Source of the DNA: Kangiella sp. HZ709
GTDB lineage: Bacteria > Pseudomonadota > Gammaproteobacteria > Enterobacterales > Kangiellaceae
NCBI RefSeq assembly: GCF_009674675.1
Contig: NZ_WKJC01000001.1
Coordinates: forward strand, 751,031-815,030
DNA: 64,000 bases
Reading direction: 5' to 3'
This document shows positions 36,137 through 46,239 of the stretch, piece after piece (position 1 is the first letter of the stretch; each line of letters starts with the position of its first letter). The position numbers were made by a program, and so were the translations under genes. The notes beneath the pieces are model-generated. The model was not told where the DNA came from. It ran no database searches and saw only the letters and a program-made list of their open reading frames with translations.

Positions 36137-39019
36137 ATGGAAACCGAAGCCGGTAAACAAGCAAACCAAGGCGTAGAAAATGTAGCTATGTCAGAAACAT
36201 CACAAACAACCAATCACCCAGAAATTCAAGCAACTAAACCAGGGGAAATCCGAGTTATCCGTCGTAACGGTAAAGTAACACCTTACGAAGATTCGAAGAT
36301 TGAAGTTGCTATGACGAAAGCTTTCTTGGCAGTAGAAGGTGGCGCTGCAGCAGCATCGGGGCGCGTCCATGAAACGGTCAAACAACTGACCCAAATGATT
36401 AGCGAAGCTTTCAAACGTCGTCTACCAGCCGGCGGTACAATCCATATTGAAGACATTCAAGATCAAGTGGAATTAGCCTTAATGCGTAATGGCGAGCAAA
36501 AAATTGCCCGTGCTTACGTTTTGTATCGTGAAGAGCGCTCTAAAGAACGTGCCGAAAGAGATAGCGCAAAATTAGACGCTATCGTTGGCGACCATCAATA
36601 CACAGTAACCCTAGAAGATGGCTCGCAACGTCCATTAGATGTTCAACGTTTACACACTGTGGTTTTAGAAGCCTGTAAAGATTTAGATGACGTTGACCCA
36701 GAGTCCATCATCAAAGAAACCATGCGTAACCTTTATGATGGCGTTGCCATTAAAGACGTTTATCAAGCTATGGTGATGACCGCGCGTACTATGATCGAAA
36801 ACGAGCCAAACTACACTTATGTAACCGCTCGTTTGTTAATGGATTCTATTCGTACGGAATCATTGCAAGCGTTAGGCGTTGCTAAACGTGCAACACAAGC
36901 AGAAATGACAAGTCTTTATCCACAGGCATTCAAAGCTTACTTACAAATGGGCGTGGATAATGAACTATTAAGCCCTGAGTTATTAACTTTTGATTTAGAT
37001 CGCTTGGCGGCGGCTATTAAGCCTGAGCGCGACATGCAGTTTACTTATCTAGGCATTCAAACCTTATTCGATCGTTACTTCATCCATAAAGATGAAGTTC
37101 GTATCGAATTACCACAAGTGTTTTGGATGCGTGTTTGTATGGGACTAGCAGTACGTGAAGACGATCGAGAAGCTCGTGCCATTGAGTTTTACGATAACTT
37201 ATCCAGTTTCCATTACATGAGCTCAACTCCTACTCTATTTAACTCTGGTACTTTACGTCCGCAGCTATCTAGCTGTTATTTGACCAATGTTCCTGATGAT
37301 TTAGATGGCATCTACAGCGCGATTAAAGATAACGCTATGTTGTCAAAGTTTGCCGGCGGTTTAGGTAATGACTGGACTCCAGTACGTAGCTTAGGTGCCT
37401 ACATTAAGGGTACCAATGGTAAATCTCAAGGCGTAGTACCTTTCTTAAAAGTTGCTAATGATACTGCAGTTGCAGTTAATCAAGGTGGCAAACGTAAGGG
37501 CGCAGTTTGTGCTTATCTAGAAACTTGGCACTGTGATATTGAAGAATTTTTAGAGCTTAGAAAAAATACCGGTGATGATCGCCGTCGTACCCATGATATG
37601 AATTCAGCGAATTGGGTTCCTGACTTATTCTTAAAGCGTGTCGCTACTGATGGCGAGTGGACTTTATTTAGTCCGCATGAAGTGCCTGACTTACACGATT
37701 TATACGGTAAAGCTTTCGAAGAGCGTTACGAGTATTACGAAGAGATGGCTAAATACGGCAAATTAAAAACTGCCAAAACGATCGTAGCCAAAGATCTATG
37801 GCGCAAAATGTTATCCATGTTGTTCGAAACAGGACATCCTTGGATCACCTTCAAAGATCCTTGTAATGTGCGCTCTCCACAACAGCATACCGGTGTAGTA
37901 CACAGCTCTAACTTGTGTACTGAGATCACGCTAAACACCAAAGCGCGCGAAGAAATTGCCGTTTGTAACTTAGGTTCCGTGAATCTTCCTAAGCACATGA
38001 AAAATGGTAAGTTAGATATCGAACAATTAGAAAGAACCGTTAATACTTCGGTTCGTATGTTAGACAACGTTATTGATATCAATTTCTATCCAGTTGATAC
38101 CGCTAAAGCATCGAATATGCGCCACCGCCCTATCGGTCTAGGCATGATGGGCTTCCAAGACGCGCTTTATATGCAAAACATTCCTTACTCTTCGAATGAT
38201 GCGGTTGAATTTGCGGATCGTGCGATGGAAGCGATTTCTTACTTTGCCATTCAAGCATCGACTAATCTTGCTGAAGAGCGTGGTTCTTATGAAACTTACG
38301 AAGGCTCATTATGGTCGCAAGGTATTTTACCCATCGATTCAGTTCAAAAACTAATTGATGAGCGTGGCAGTGACTTTATCGAAGTGAATCAATCGCAAAC
38401 TATGGACTGGAATACTTTACGTAACCGTGTTGAAACCGTCGGTATGCGCAATTCGAACGTAATGGCGATTGCTCCTACTGCAACCATTTCAAACATCACT
38501 GGTGTCTCTCAGTCGATTGAGCCGACTTACCAGAACTTATACGTTAAATCGAATCTGTCAGGCGAATTCACGGTCGTAAACCCATACATGGTTAATGAGC
38601 TTAAAGCTCGTAACTTATGGGACAAAGTGATGGTTAACGATTTGAAATACTATGAAGGTAGTCTCAATCAAATTGACCGTATTCCTGATGATGTAAAACA
38701 TTTATTCTCAACAGCTTTCGAAATAGAACCTAAATGGTTAGTGGAAGCTGCCAGCCGTCGTCAAAAGTGGATTGACCAAGCACAATCATTGAACCTATAC
38801 ATGAGCGAACCTTCAGGTAAAAAACTGGATATGGTTTACCGCATGGCTTGGTTCCGTGGTTTGAAAACGACTTACTATTTGCGCTCTTTAGGTGCGACTA
38901 GTACGGAAAAGTCGACCATTAGCGATGGCAAATTGAACGCCGTAGCCGCAGCGCCAGTAGGCTCTGCTGCACCACAAGCATGTTCGATTGATGACCCTGA
39001 TTGTGAAGCTTGCCAGTAA
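36137..39019 (+). CDS. nrdA: Ribonucleotide reductase class Ia, large subunit (two ATP-cones)
   Basis: At 960 residues it is about 200 longer than E. coli NrdA, owing to two N-terminal ATP-cone modules (about 36-130: IRVIRRNGKVTPYEDSKIEV; about 155-245: YTVTLEDGSQRPLDVQRLHT). P. aeruginosa NrdA has the same layout. Core residues are present: the redox cysteine in LSSCYLTNVPDD, the radical Cys in NLCTEITLN with its Glu, and the partner Cys in AVCNLGSVNLP. The C-terminal shuttle pair is CEAC. It reduces ribonucleoside diphosphates to deoxy forms. Start 36137 follows GAGG; a Met 17 codons later has no RBS. Confidence 0.97.
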   Translation: METEAGKQANQGVENVAMSETSQTTNHPEIQATKPGEIRVIRRNGKVTPYEDSKIEVAMTKAFLAVEGGAAAASGRVHETVKQLTQMISEAFKRRLPAGGTIHIEDIQDQVELALMRNGEQKIARAYVLYREERSKERAERDSAKLDAIVGDHQYTVTLEDGSQRPLDVQRLHTVVLEACKDLDDVDPESIIKETMRNLYDGVAIKDVYQAMVMTARTMIENEPNYTYVTARLLMDSIRTESLQALGVAKRATQAEMTSLYPQAFKAYLQMGVDNELLSPELLTFDLDRLAAAIKPERDMQFTYLGIQTLFDRYFIHKDEVRIELPQVFWMRVCMGLAVREDDREARAIEFYDNLSSFHYMSSTPTLFNSGTLRPQLSSCYLTNVPDDLDGIYSAIKDNAMLSKFAGGLGNDWTPVRSLGAYIKGTNGKSQGVVPFLKVANDTAVAVNQGGKRKGAVCAYLETWHCDIEEFLELRKNTGDDRRRTHDMNSANWVPDLFLKRVATDGEWTLFSPHEVPDLHDLYGKAFEERYEYYEEMAKYGKLKTAKTIVAKDLWRKMLSMLFETGHPWITFKDPCNVRSPQQHTGVVHSSNLCTEITLNTKAREEIAVCNLGSVNLPKHMKNGKLDIEQLERTVNTSVRMLDNVIDINFYPVDTAKASNMRHRPIGLGMMGFQDALYMQNIPYSSNDAVEFADRAMEAISYFAIQASTNLAEERGSYETYEGSLWSQGILPIDSVQKLIDERGSDFIEVNQSQTMDWNTLRNRVETVGMRNSNVMAIAPTATISNITGVSQSIEPTYQNLYVKSNLSGEFTVVNPYMVNELKARNLWDKVMVNDLKYYEGSLNQIDRIPDDVKHLFSTAFEIEPKWLVEAASRRQKWIDQAQSLNLYMSEPSGKKLDMVYRMAWFRGLKTTYYLRSLGATSTEKSTISDGKLNAVAAAPVGSAAPQACSIDDPDCEACQ

Positions 39020-39171
39020 TATCGGCAACTGAGTAATCGGCTCATTTATAGAGCATGCTAAAACCTCTGCTTAAGCTCATTCAGTTAAGTAGAAAAAAGA
39101 GAAGAGGCGTGACTAGTAATTAGTCAAACAAACGCCATGACATAAAGTGACAACGAAAAGTTCGGGGAGAT

Positions 39172-39192
39172 GGTTCTTTAATATAAAGGACC
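39172..39192 (+). other. Hairpin between nrdA and nrdB
   Basis: GGTTCTTTA and TAAAGGACC form a 9-bp stem (one wobble) around ATA. No T-tract follows, so it is not a terminator. It may stabilise or process the nrdAB message. The 253-nt gap (39020-39272) is long for this operon and holds no gene. Confidence 0.5.
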
Positions 39193-39272
39193 ACAATAAA
39201 TTTGAGAGGGTTTATTGAATCTCTCTCCGCTTTTTAAATGGAACAATCTTACGAACAATTTATGAGGTAACT

Positions 39273-40574
39273 ATGTTCAACTGGGATGACTATAATAAAG
39301 AAGAAACTGCTGAAACAACCAAGCCTGCGCCACAAGCAGCGCCAGCAGCTTCAGAAGCAACCAGCAATACAGTTGCGCAAGCAGAGGCTGTTGCTCCACA
39401 ACAGGCTCCTGCGCCTACGGCGACCATACCAGCAGCTCCTCAGGTCAGTGAACCTAAAGCTGATTATTCTAATATTGCCAACCCAAGTGAACGTGCCAAA
39501 GCCGGTTTGGAGAAGCTTGATGTAGCGGCAGGTTTAGAAGAACTAGAAATGGGTGCGGCACGTGTGCAAGTTGATGATAAAAAAATGATCAACTCGCGCG
39601 CAGACTTAAACCAGCTAGTACCATTTAAATACGACTGGGCATGGCAAAAATATTTAGATGGTTGCGCTAACCACTGGATGCCACAAGAAGTTAATATGAC
39701 AAAAGACGTTGCCACTTGGAAAGATCCAAATGGTTTGTCTGAAGATGAGCGCCGTATCGTGATGCGCTCTTTGGGTTATTTCTCCACTGCAGATTCATTG
39801 GTTGCCAATAACCTAGTACTAGCGATTTATCGCTTGATAACTAACCCAGAATGTCGTCAATACATTTTACGTCAAGCGTTTGAAGAAGCGATCCATACTC
39901 ATGCTTATCAATATTGTGTTGAGTCATTAGGTATGGATGAAGCTGAAGTCTTTAATATGTATCGTGAAGTACCAAGCATCGCTAAAAAAGCGGCTTGGAG
40001 TATTGAGCATACTAAAGGTATTTCAAACCCTTCGTTCCAAACAGGTACTACCGAATCTGATCAAGAATTATTAAGAAACTTAATCGGCTTCTACTGCGTA
40101 ACCGAAGGCGTTTTCTTCTATTGCGGTTTCACCCAAATTCTTTCTATGGGGCGTCGCAATAAAATGACTGGTGTCGCTGAGCAATTCCAATACATCTTAC
40201 GCGATGAATCGATGCACTTAAACTTTGGTGTTGATGTGATTAACCAAATTAAATTGGAAAACCCACATCTTTGGACTGAAGAGTTCCAACAAGAAGTTAC
40301 GCAAATGATTCTTGAAGGTACTGAGTTAGAAATCGAATATGCTCGTGACACTATGCCTCGCGGCGTGTTAGGCATGAACGCCAGCATGATGGAAGAGTAC
40401 TTGCAGTTCATCTGTAACCGTCGTCTAGCGCAGTTAGGCCTACCTGAGCAATTCCATGGGGTTTCTAATCCTTTCCCTTGGATGAGTGAAATCATGGATT
40501 TAAAGAAAGAGAAAAACTTCTTTGAGACTCGTGTTATCGAGTATCAAACAGGGGGAGCGCTATCTTGGGACTAA
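39273..40574 (+). CDS. nrdB: Ribonucleotide reductase class Ia, small subunit
   Basis: This 433-residue protein has an Ala/Pro/Gln-rich low-complexity N-terminus (about 10-70) ahead of the R2 core. Di-iron ligands and the radical tyrosine region are conserved: [24 protein letters not shown] and [13 protein letters not shown]. The C-terminal TGGALSWD is the tail that docks in NrdA. It supplies the tyrosyl radical for NrdA. The Pseudomonas protein also has an N-terminal extension, but of different composition. Confidence 0.97.
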   Translation: MFNWDDYNKEETAETTKPAPQAAPAASEATSNTVAQAEAVAPQQAPAPTATIPAAPQVSEPKADYSNIANPSERAKAGLEKLDVAAGLEELEMGAARVQVDDKKMINSRADLNQLVPFKYDWAWQKYLDGCANHWMPQEVNMTKDVATWKDPNGLSEDERRIVMRSLGYFSTADSLVANNLVLAIYRLITNPECRQYILRQAFEEAIHTHAYQYCVESLGMDEAEVFNMYREVPSIAKKAAWSIEHTKGISNPSFQTGTTESDQELLRNLIGFYCVTEGVFFYCGFTQILSMGRRNKMTGVAEQFQYILRDESMHLNFGVDVINQIKLENPHLWTEEFQQEVTQMILEGTELEIEYARDTMPRGVLGMNASMMEEYLQFICNRRLAQLGLPEQFHGVSNPFPWMSEIMDLKKEKNFFETRVIEYQTGGALSWD

Positions 40575-40622
40575 CCGCATAACGACAATAAGAACGGTTA
40601 AATAAACGATAGCAAAAACAAG

Positions 40623-40655
40623 ACGGCCAACTTCGCAAAAAGTTGGCCGTTTTTA
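40623..40655 (+). terminator. Terminator of nrdAB
   Basis: ACGGCCAACTT and AAGTTGGCCGT form a perfect 11-bp stem around CGCAAA, followed by TTTTT. It sits about 50 nt past the nrdB stop and before the convergent SDR gene. Confidence 0.93.
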
Positions 40656-40681
40656 TAGACGTAGCTTTTATGGGTTAGAAA

Positions 40682-41485
40682 CTAAGATAGTTTAGTAAAT
40701 AACTCTTCCATTTTAGTAATCAACTGTTGTTGTTTTGCTTCCTCCAATGAATCGGTATGAGGCGTTGAAAATTGTTTAGAGTCATTGTCATAATATTTCC
40801 CTGTCGCATCTGCAAACTCTTCGGACAAAGCAGCTCGATAAAGAATATCTGCACCAATACTTAAGTTTGAGCCGCTGACCCCAAAACCTTCTTTGACCAT
40901 TTTACTGCCAAGCAACGAACCTGGGTTTACTGCAATTATTGAAGGACCATTGACAAGGTTCTTTGCCATAAAATTAGACCAACTGGTTATTGCTAGCTTA
41001 CTTTGCGCATATGCATCTATATCCGTCAACTCCCCTTCACCCATTAAAGCTTTTAAATCGACCCGCGCTTGTGCTGCTGAAGAGAGATTAATTACACGGC
41101 CATCATTTGGCATAACCGGAAGTAATTGTTTTGTTAAAATATAAGGCGCTAAAGTATTAACCATAAAGCGGATATCAATTCGCTCTTTGGTAAGAGTATT
41201 CTTTGTTTTTAAAATACCAGCATTGTTTATTAAAATATCTACTGAGTCATACTGACTTTTAATTCTACTGGCAAAATCATACACCTGTTGAATATCAGAT
41301 AAATCGCACAAACAGGTATCGACCGATGACTTCGGTTCGACCGTCAAAAGTTCTTGCCTAACCTGATTGAGTTTATCTTCACTACGGCCATGTATGATAA
41401 TTCGGTGTTCGGTTTTAACTAATAATTTAGCCGTCTCAAATCCTATACCATCTGTAGCACCGGTTATTAGAATTATTTTTTGCAT
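40682..41485 (-). CDS. Short-chain dehydrogenase/reductase
   Basis: This 267-residue cytoplasmic SDR (no signal) resembles the retinol-dehydrogenase/WW-domain-oxidoreductase branch. It has MQKIILITGATDGIGFETAK, an HGRSEDK segment suggesting NADP(H), CDLSD, INNAGILK, NLSSAAQA and the catalytic pair in YAQSK, then VNPGSLLGSKM. The substrate is unknown. It is divergent from the amidohydrolase gene. Its first residues are nearly the same as those of the SDR at the right edge (ILITGATDGIGFETA in both), so the two are paralogues. Confidence 0.88.
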   Translation of the reverse strand: MQKIILITGATDGIGFETAKLLVKTEHRIIIHGRSEDKLNQVRQELLTVEPKSSVDTCLCDLSDIQQVYDFASRIKSQYDSVDILINNAGILKTKNTLTKERIDIRFMVNTLAPYILTKQLLPVMPNDGRVINLSSAAQARVDLKALMGEGELTDIDAYAQSKLAITSWSNFMAKNLVNGPSIIAVNPGSLLGSKMVKEGFGVSGSNLSIGADILYRAALSEEFADATGKYYDNDSKQFSTPHTDSLEEAKQQQLITKMEELFTKLS

Positions 41486-41631
41486 TTGTAATATCCTTTT
41501 ATTTAATTCTCTAACTATAACAAATGTTTTCTTTGCGTTTAGGCACTTAGTCGAAATTTGTTACAACTTATAAGTGTAACCATCCTAACTTAGGATTAGA
41601 CTGAGACATCCCCATTATCAGGAGTAACGTT

Positions 41632-42981
41632 ATGAGGCTTCTATTATCGACTTTGGTTTTTTGTTTAAGCTTATTTAACCCTGAACTCTTTGCTGAAAGC
41701 ATATTATTTAAAAATTCGAATATTGTCAGCATGAAGTCTGAAGCTGTTGATGAAAAGCAAGATTTACTTGTTATTGATGGCGTTATTAGCTCTATCCAAA
41801 AAACGGGACATATCTCAGTTGGAGAAGATACCTTTATTATTGATGCCACGGATAAGTTTTTAATGCCCGGGTTATCTGAAATGCACGCCCATGTTCCAGG
41901 TGATAAAGATCTCGAGACCCGAAATCACTATCTTTATTTATACTTAATTAATGGTATAACCACTATTAGAGGGATGTTGGGAGACCCATCCCATCTAGTA
42001 CTGCGAAAAGAATTGGCGCAAGGAAAAACTGCTGGACCTCGATTAATCACCTCAGGACCATCTTTGAATGGTAACTCGATAATCTCTGTTAAACAGGCAA
42101 AAAAAATGGTGCAACAACAAGCCAAAGCTGGCTATGACTTTCTAAAATTACATCCCGGCCTTAGCAAAGAAGAGTTCATCGCTATCGCTGATGAAGCTAA
42201 TAAATTCAATATACCGTTTGGAGGTCACGTTTCTGATGATGTTGGTTTAGAGCTCACATTTGCCAAACGACAAGCGACTATTGATCATTTGGATCAATTC
42301 TTCCGGCCTCTTTTTGCGGATATTCATGCAGACAAACAACAAGATCCGCAGCAGTTCTTTGGGATCAACTTTGTTCCTTATATCGATAAAAGTAAGATTA
42401 AACACTTCGCTCATTTTTTTTCTGAGTCTAATTCATGGTTAGTGCCAACGGAAACTTTAATGGACAATCTGGCTAACGAAATAACTGCCGAAGAGCTTGC
42501 AGACAGAGATGAAATGAAATACGTATCAGCGAGTCTTGTTAATAGCTGGAAAAATGCAAAGAAAGGATTCAACGCACCCAAAGAAATCAAGCAAGGTTTT
42601 TTAAAGTATCGTGCAGAATTGTTAAAGGCGATTCAAAAAAATAATGGCAAAATTTTATTAGGATCTGATGCACCACAAATTTTTAATGTGCCAGGTTTTT
42701 CCATTCATCGAGAATTGGAACTCATGGTAAGGAGTGGTCTATCGCCTTTTCAAGCATTGCGAACAGGCACCGTTAATGCAGCTAAATTCTTTAACGAATC
42801 TGATAAAGCAGGAACATTAGAAGTCGGCAAAAGAGCGGACATTGTTGTTTTAAGTAAGAATCCTTTAACTGATATAAAGAACACCAAGACTATTCAAGGC
42901 GTTCTTCATAAGGGTATTTGGATTAACCAAGATAGTATTGATAGATACTTAAAGAACTATCTTAAACGGCCTTCTAATTAG
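41632..42981 (+). CDS. Exported amidohydrolase (imidazolonepropionase/prolidase-like)
   Basis: This 449-residue protein has a signal peptide (about 1-21, cleavage LFA/ES). The TIM-barrel metal ligands of the amidohydrolase superfamily can be followed: MHAHVPG (HxH), the lysine bridge in FLKLHPG, GGH, DHLDQ and the terminal aspartate in LGSDAPQ. The tail GTLEVGKRADIVVLSKNP is typical of this branch, which includes exported Xaa-Pro and Xaa-Arg dipeptidases. The substrate is therefore probably an N-acyl amino acid or dipeptide. Its 3' end overlaps the convergent GDYXXLXY gene by 8 nt. Confidence 0.9.
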   Translation: MRLLLSTLVFCLSLFNPELFAESILFKNSNIVSMKSEAVDEKQDLLVIDGVISSIQKTGHISVGEDTFIIDATDKFLMPGLSEMHAHVPGDKDLETRNHYLYLYLINGITTIRGMLGDPSHLVLRKELAQGKTAGPRLITSGPSLNGNSIISVKQAKKMVQQQAKAGYDFLKLHPGLSKEEFIAIADEANKFNIPFGGHVSDDVGLELTFAKRQATIDHLDQFFRPLFADIHADKQQDPQQFFGINFVPYIDKSKIKHFAHFFSESNSWLVPTETLMDNLANEITAEELADRDEMKYVSASLVNSWKNAKKGFNAPKEIKQGFLKYRAELLKAIQKNNGKILLGSDAPQIFNVPGFSIHRELELMVRSGLSPFQALRTGTVNAAKFFNESDKAGTLEVGKRADIVVLSKNPLTDIKNTKTIQGVLHKGIWINQDSIDRYLKNYLKRPSN

Positions 42982-43582
42982 ACTCTTGCTCGAGCTCCAC
43001 AAACTCTAAGATAGGGGTATCATTGATAAAGAGATCTTCAATGGTGCCTTTACCATTTCTGATCTTTACTGCTACATAAACTTCATCATCATTATTTCTT
43101 GAGCGGCGTTGTACGTTCGCTTCGATCGCTAGTGCCTTGTGTTCCGGCGCATAATAACGATCAAAAGGAATATGTACTCGTAACTTTTTATTGACCGAAT
43201 AGTATCCTGATTTAACTCTTATGTAATTATTACCTTCAGGTTTTTTAATTGTCACCGAATCGAAAACTGCATAGCCTTTTTCGTTTCTTGAGAGGTTGGC
43301 ATAAACCCAAGCATGGCGTTTATAATTATAATTGTCTTTATCTTGCTCAATTAGCGGAATGTGATTCTGTTCAGCTTCGAAGCTAAGAACGACATAACGA
43401 CCGCGAAAAGGATCATAAGGATCAATTGGCCGCACTTTGAATTTATATAGTTCGCCATATTGCAAAGTTTGCTGCTGCTCAAAAATCATATAGCCAGGAA
43501 CTAACAGTTGAATCGCAAAAACCAACAAGACTAAAGGTAACCACACATTCTTTTGATATAGTTTTTTTATAATATTAGTCAT
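42974..43582 (-). CDS. GDYXXLXY-family membrane-anchored protein
   Basis: This 202-residue protein has one N-terminal transmembrane helix (about 14-34) and an outward domain containing a variant of the family motif: PIDPYDPFRGRYVVLSFE in place of the usual DPxDPLRGDYxxLxY. The function of the family is unknown, but it nearly always follows a DUF2157 membrane protein, as here (8-nt overlap). The two are probably a complex. Confidence 0.85.
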   Translation of the reverse strand: MTNIIKKLYQKNVWLPLVLLVFAIQLLVPGYMIFEQQQTLQYGELYKFKVRPIDPYDPFRGRYVVLSFEAEQNHIPLIEQDKDNYNYKRHAWVYANLSRNEKGYAVFDSVTIKKPEGNNYIRVKSGYYSVNKKLRVHIPFDRYYAPEHKALAIEANVQRRSRNNDDEVYVAVKIRNGKGTIEDLFINDTPILEFVELEQESN

Positions 43583-44927
43583 TAGCCATCTCCGAATTTT
43601 GTAGTGTAGATTTATTATGCTGACGACTAAACCAAATATTAACTGCTATAAAACCGCTACCAATTAAAATAAAAGCAAAAGCTTTAATGAGTATTCCAAT
43701 ATCACTATCAAAGAAACGAATTAAGATCAGACAGGACATCCATATCAAACCAGCATTCAACAGTAAGGCTCTATTGAGTTCGACCGCGCGAATGATGATT
43801 AAAGTCGAGGTACAGAGTATAAACAGGTTCATAGCAATAATAAGAAGACTGTAACTTGAATAACTCTGAGCAAAATGAAGAATGGCAAAGACCGCCGAGA
43901 TGCTTACTAACATTAGTAACCGTTGATACCAGTATAAGCGTGACCAATACCTAATTAGTACCCACGTGATAATGCCGAAGGCTACAAAAATTAGCAATGC
44001 ATCCAAATAAAAACTAAAACCGTAAGCAAGATCAAGTCTACTGTAGCCCCATACCCAAGAGTCACCATAGCTTAAGATTAAGCTAAAAGAACCGATGCCT
44101 AATGCACCAGTGCTGGCTAATGGATTTCGCCAAAACCCCATCTCTGTTAATCCAAAAATAGATTTGCCGAGCCCATAAAAAGCTACAGCCATTAGTAATA
44201 AAGATATGATGGGATACAAGCTCAATGGAGAGTCACGATATACTGCACTCAGCATTATTGATAAAGCGAAACCGAAGGTGGCCAACCAAGTGCTCCAATA
44301 AAAAGTGCCGTTACGCTGATTATGATAAAAATCAATCCATAATGGCACAAAAGCAATAAATAGTAGCCAATAGGGATCGCCTTGAAAAGTGCATAACCAA
44401 ACCACTAAGGCGGTCAATAAGATAAGAACTAAATTTGAACGCATCAAATAAGCCAATGGCAAACCTAAGGCGAACCAAGTAATAACAAATCGCTCCAAGT
44501 CACCATAAATGTGATAAGTTTGCCCTATCAAACTAATGCTAGCGGCGATAGCCATAAAGGTTAAGCCGGCCGACGCCTCTCGCCAAGCCACAGAAGTAAA
44601 ACGTTGGCGATAAGTATACAAGCAAAGTGATTGCGCTATTACTAAGGGTAAAAAGGATAAGAAGGTTCGAGCAGCTTTGCCTAGAACTTCCCAATTATGC
44701 GCAAATAACATAATAACCCCGCCACCAATTAACAAGGCACCCAAAGCCACCAAAATACCCGTAGTCCATGAAGTATTGCTGGTACTGTCTTGACTTTGCT
44801 CTATCCGATAATAAGCTTGAATCTCATCACTTTGTTGCTGACTAATAAGACCTTGTGATGACCAATCAACAAGTTCGCTCTGTAGCCAACGAGATTTTTT
44901 AACAGAAATTATTTTGCGCTTATCCAT
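43575..44927 (-). CDS. DUF2157 membrane protein
   Basis: This 450-residue protein has a soluble N-terminal DUF2157 segment (SRWLQSELVDWSSQGLISQQ, then QSDEIQAYY) followed by about 12-13 hydrophobic helices. The family has no known biochemical role. It forms an operon with the GDYXXLXY gene. In many bacteria a DUF4401 gene sits between the two; here none does, and the length suggests that the DUF4401-like half may be part of this protein. Confidence 0.85.
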   Translation of the reverse strand: MDKRKIISVKKSRWLQSELVDWSSQGLISQQQSDEIQAYYRIEQSQDSTSNTSWTTGILVALGALLIGGGVIMLFAHNWEVLGKAARTFLSFLPLVIAQSLCLYTYRQRFTSVAWREASAGLTFMAIAASISLIGQTYHIYGDLERFVITWFALGLPLAYLMRSNLVLILLTALVVWLCTFQGDPYWLLFIAFVPLWIDFYHNQRNGTFYWSTWLATFGFALSIMLSAVYRDSPLSLYPIISLLLMAVAFYGLGKSIFGLTEMGFWRNPLASTGALGIGSFSLILSYGDSWVWGYSRLDLAYGFSFYLDALLIFVAFGIITWVLIRYWSRLYWYQRLLMLVSISAVFAILHFAQSYSSYSLLIIAMNLFILCTSTLIIIRAVELNRALLLNAGLIWMSCLILIRFFDSDIGILIKAFAFILIGSGFIAVNIWFSRQHNKSTLQNSEMAND

Positions 44928-45111
44928 ACATCATAAATGGGTTATTGTTTGAATAAATTGACCATAGCATAAATTGAAAAACTTTAAAGCTAGCCAGGAC
45001 AGGCCTTAAATAAAAGTTGAACTAAAAATATAGAAAGCAATTAGTTCTTTAAGTCAATTCAAGTTATATTAGTAACCAGTCAATTCTTACTAAGTTCCTT
45101 AACTGTAATTT

Positions 45112-45546
45112 ATGCTGCTAATATTATTCATCACCATCTTATTAATTTTTGTATGCGTGGTTATACATTACGAAGCTTTGTATCGTTTTGATAACCTATG
45201 TCAACTAATGAATATACAGGGACGAATTAAGGTTGCTGCAGGCTCTATTTGGGTGCTAATAGCCCATACCATAGAAGTATGGCTGTTTGGTTTAAGTTAT
45301 TACCTGTTAGTCAATAACATAGAGAAAAATTCACTAGTGTCACCACAAGGTGAAGTTTTTCAAAGCTTTATGGACTCGGTCTATTTTTCTTTTATCTCCT
45401 ACAGTAGCCTTGGTTATGGAGATTTAGTTCCAGCTGGGCCGATTCGATTTATGGCTGGCACAGAAGCTTTAGTAGGACTAGTTTTAATTGCCTGGAGCGC
45501 TTCCTTTTTATATTTAAAAATGGAAACTAATTGGAATAAGAATTAG
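45112..45546 (+). CDS. Small two-helix ion channel (Ion_trans_2)
   Basis: This 144-residue protein has an N-terminal membrane helix (2-20), then a second hydrophobic segment (about 45-70), a pore loop with FISYSSLGYGDLVPAG, and a last helix (about 118-138). The filter reads SLGYGD where classical K+ channels have TVGYGD, so the GYGD core is kept. No regulator domain is attached. Potassium selectivity is likely but the changed first filter residues leave doubt. The gene stands alone. Confidence 0.82.
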   Translation: MLLILFITILLIFVCVVIHYEALYRFDNLCQLMNIQGRIKVAAGSIWVLIAHTIEVWLFGLSYYLLVNNIEKNSLVSPQGEVFQSFMDSVYFSFISYSSLGYGDLVPAGPIRFMAGTEALVGLVLIAWSASFLYLKMETNWNKN

Positions 45547-45578
45547 CAAAAGAAAACGGACAAAGATTATTGATTTAA

Positions 45579-46013
45579 TTAAGCGATCGTTTCAGCGATC
45601 ACTTCTCTTTCACTTATGCTGTTAGCGTAAGCTCTTATCTTAGCTGAGCTAACCGCACCATTGATAAACTCAAGTGCACGATAACTGATACTTTTGTCGG
45701 CAAACAATTTACGCACTTCCAGTAGTCTCTCTTCTGCACCATCACCTGCCTCAACTTCGATATAATGTTCAGTTTGATAATCGTAGCTAGGTTCATTGGA
45801 TAAGCGTTCTACTTTAAAATCCTCGCCAAATCCAAATCGAGCATCTTCAGCAAAAGAAGACAGATCGTCCTCATGAATATCAACATCAAGGTAATAAAGC
45901 TCGCAACCATCCAGAGCAGCCATAGTATTCACTTTTAAAGGGTAATTCGCCTTTAAAGCTTTTAACCGTCCTGCAAAACTTTTTAAAGCACTGTTTTGTA
46001 TCACTAAAAACAT
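45579..46013 (-). CDS. Unknown soluble protein behind a c-di-GMP riboswitch
   Basis: The protein is 144 residues from the ATG at 46013, chosen because GGAGA lies 6 nt upstream. It has no signal or membrane segment and no motif I recognise. It looks like a compact alpha/beta protein: MFLVIQNSALKSFAGRLKAL, ELYYLDVDIHEDDLSSFAED, YIEVEAGDGAEERLLEVRKLF. The only clue to its function is the c-di-GMP-I riboswitch about 80 nt upstream, which predicts expression that varies with c-di-GMP level. Confidence 0.8.
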   Translation of the reverse strand: MFLVIQNSALKSFAGRLKALKANYPLKVNTMAALDGCELYYLDVDIHEDDLSSFAEDARFGFGEDFKVERLSNEPSYDYQTEHYIEVEAGDGAEERLLEVRKLFADKSISYRALEFINGAVSSAKIRAYANSISEREVIAETIA

Positions 46014-46090
46014 CTTGTTTCTCCAGTCCATTATTTAAGTACGCTGAATTAAGACAAGTTTAGAAATATTGAACCTTATTACTGTGATTA

Positions 46091-46187
46091 GATTCGGTGG
46101 TCCTGCCATCATAGGTTTACTTAACTTTCTCAGTTAACCCTTAGATCGGTAACTTTGCGTCAAAAGCTTTCGCTTGATTTGCCCTTT
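46091..46187 (-). ncRNA. Cyclic di-GMP-I (GEMM-I) riboswitch
   Basis: Reading the minus strand from 46187: GGGCAAATC, a hairpin AAGC-GAAA-GCTT, then GACGCAAAG, CTAAGG, a second hairpin arm closing with CCTATGA, then ATGGCAGGACCACCGA. This is the GEMM-I order: GGGCAAA, a GAAA tetraloop, GACGCAAAG, a tetraloop receptor (CUAAG/UAUGA) and a terminal ACCGA. Positions equivalent to the two ligand-contacting bases of the V. cholerae aptamer (G in GGGCAAA and C in ACCGA) are kept. The 46014-46090 stretch between aptamer and gene shows no terminator, so control may act on translation or be weakly transcriptional. Confidence 0.78.
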
Positions 46188-46211
46188 CGTCTAAACTTGC
46201 TGGCTATAAGA

Positions 46212-46239
46212 ATAATATAATTCTCAAAGATTTTGATAA
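46212..46239 (-). promoter_or_regulatory. Candidate promoter for the riboswitch transcript
   Basis: On the minus strand TTATCA and TATTAT are separated by 16 nt. Transcription would start about 20 nt before the aptamer. TGAGAAT and ATTCTTA arms overlap the -10 but are too far apart for a standard Fur box. The remaining stretch 46240-46504 shows nothing else I can name. Confidence 0.5.

Noticed and set aside
41545-41575. LytTR repeat pair near the SDR/amidohydrolase divergent gap
   Set aside because: TTAGTCGA occurs once at 41547; positions 21 bp to either side do not match.
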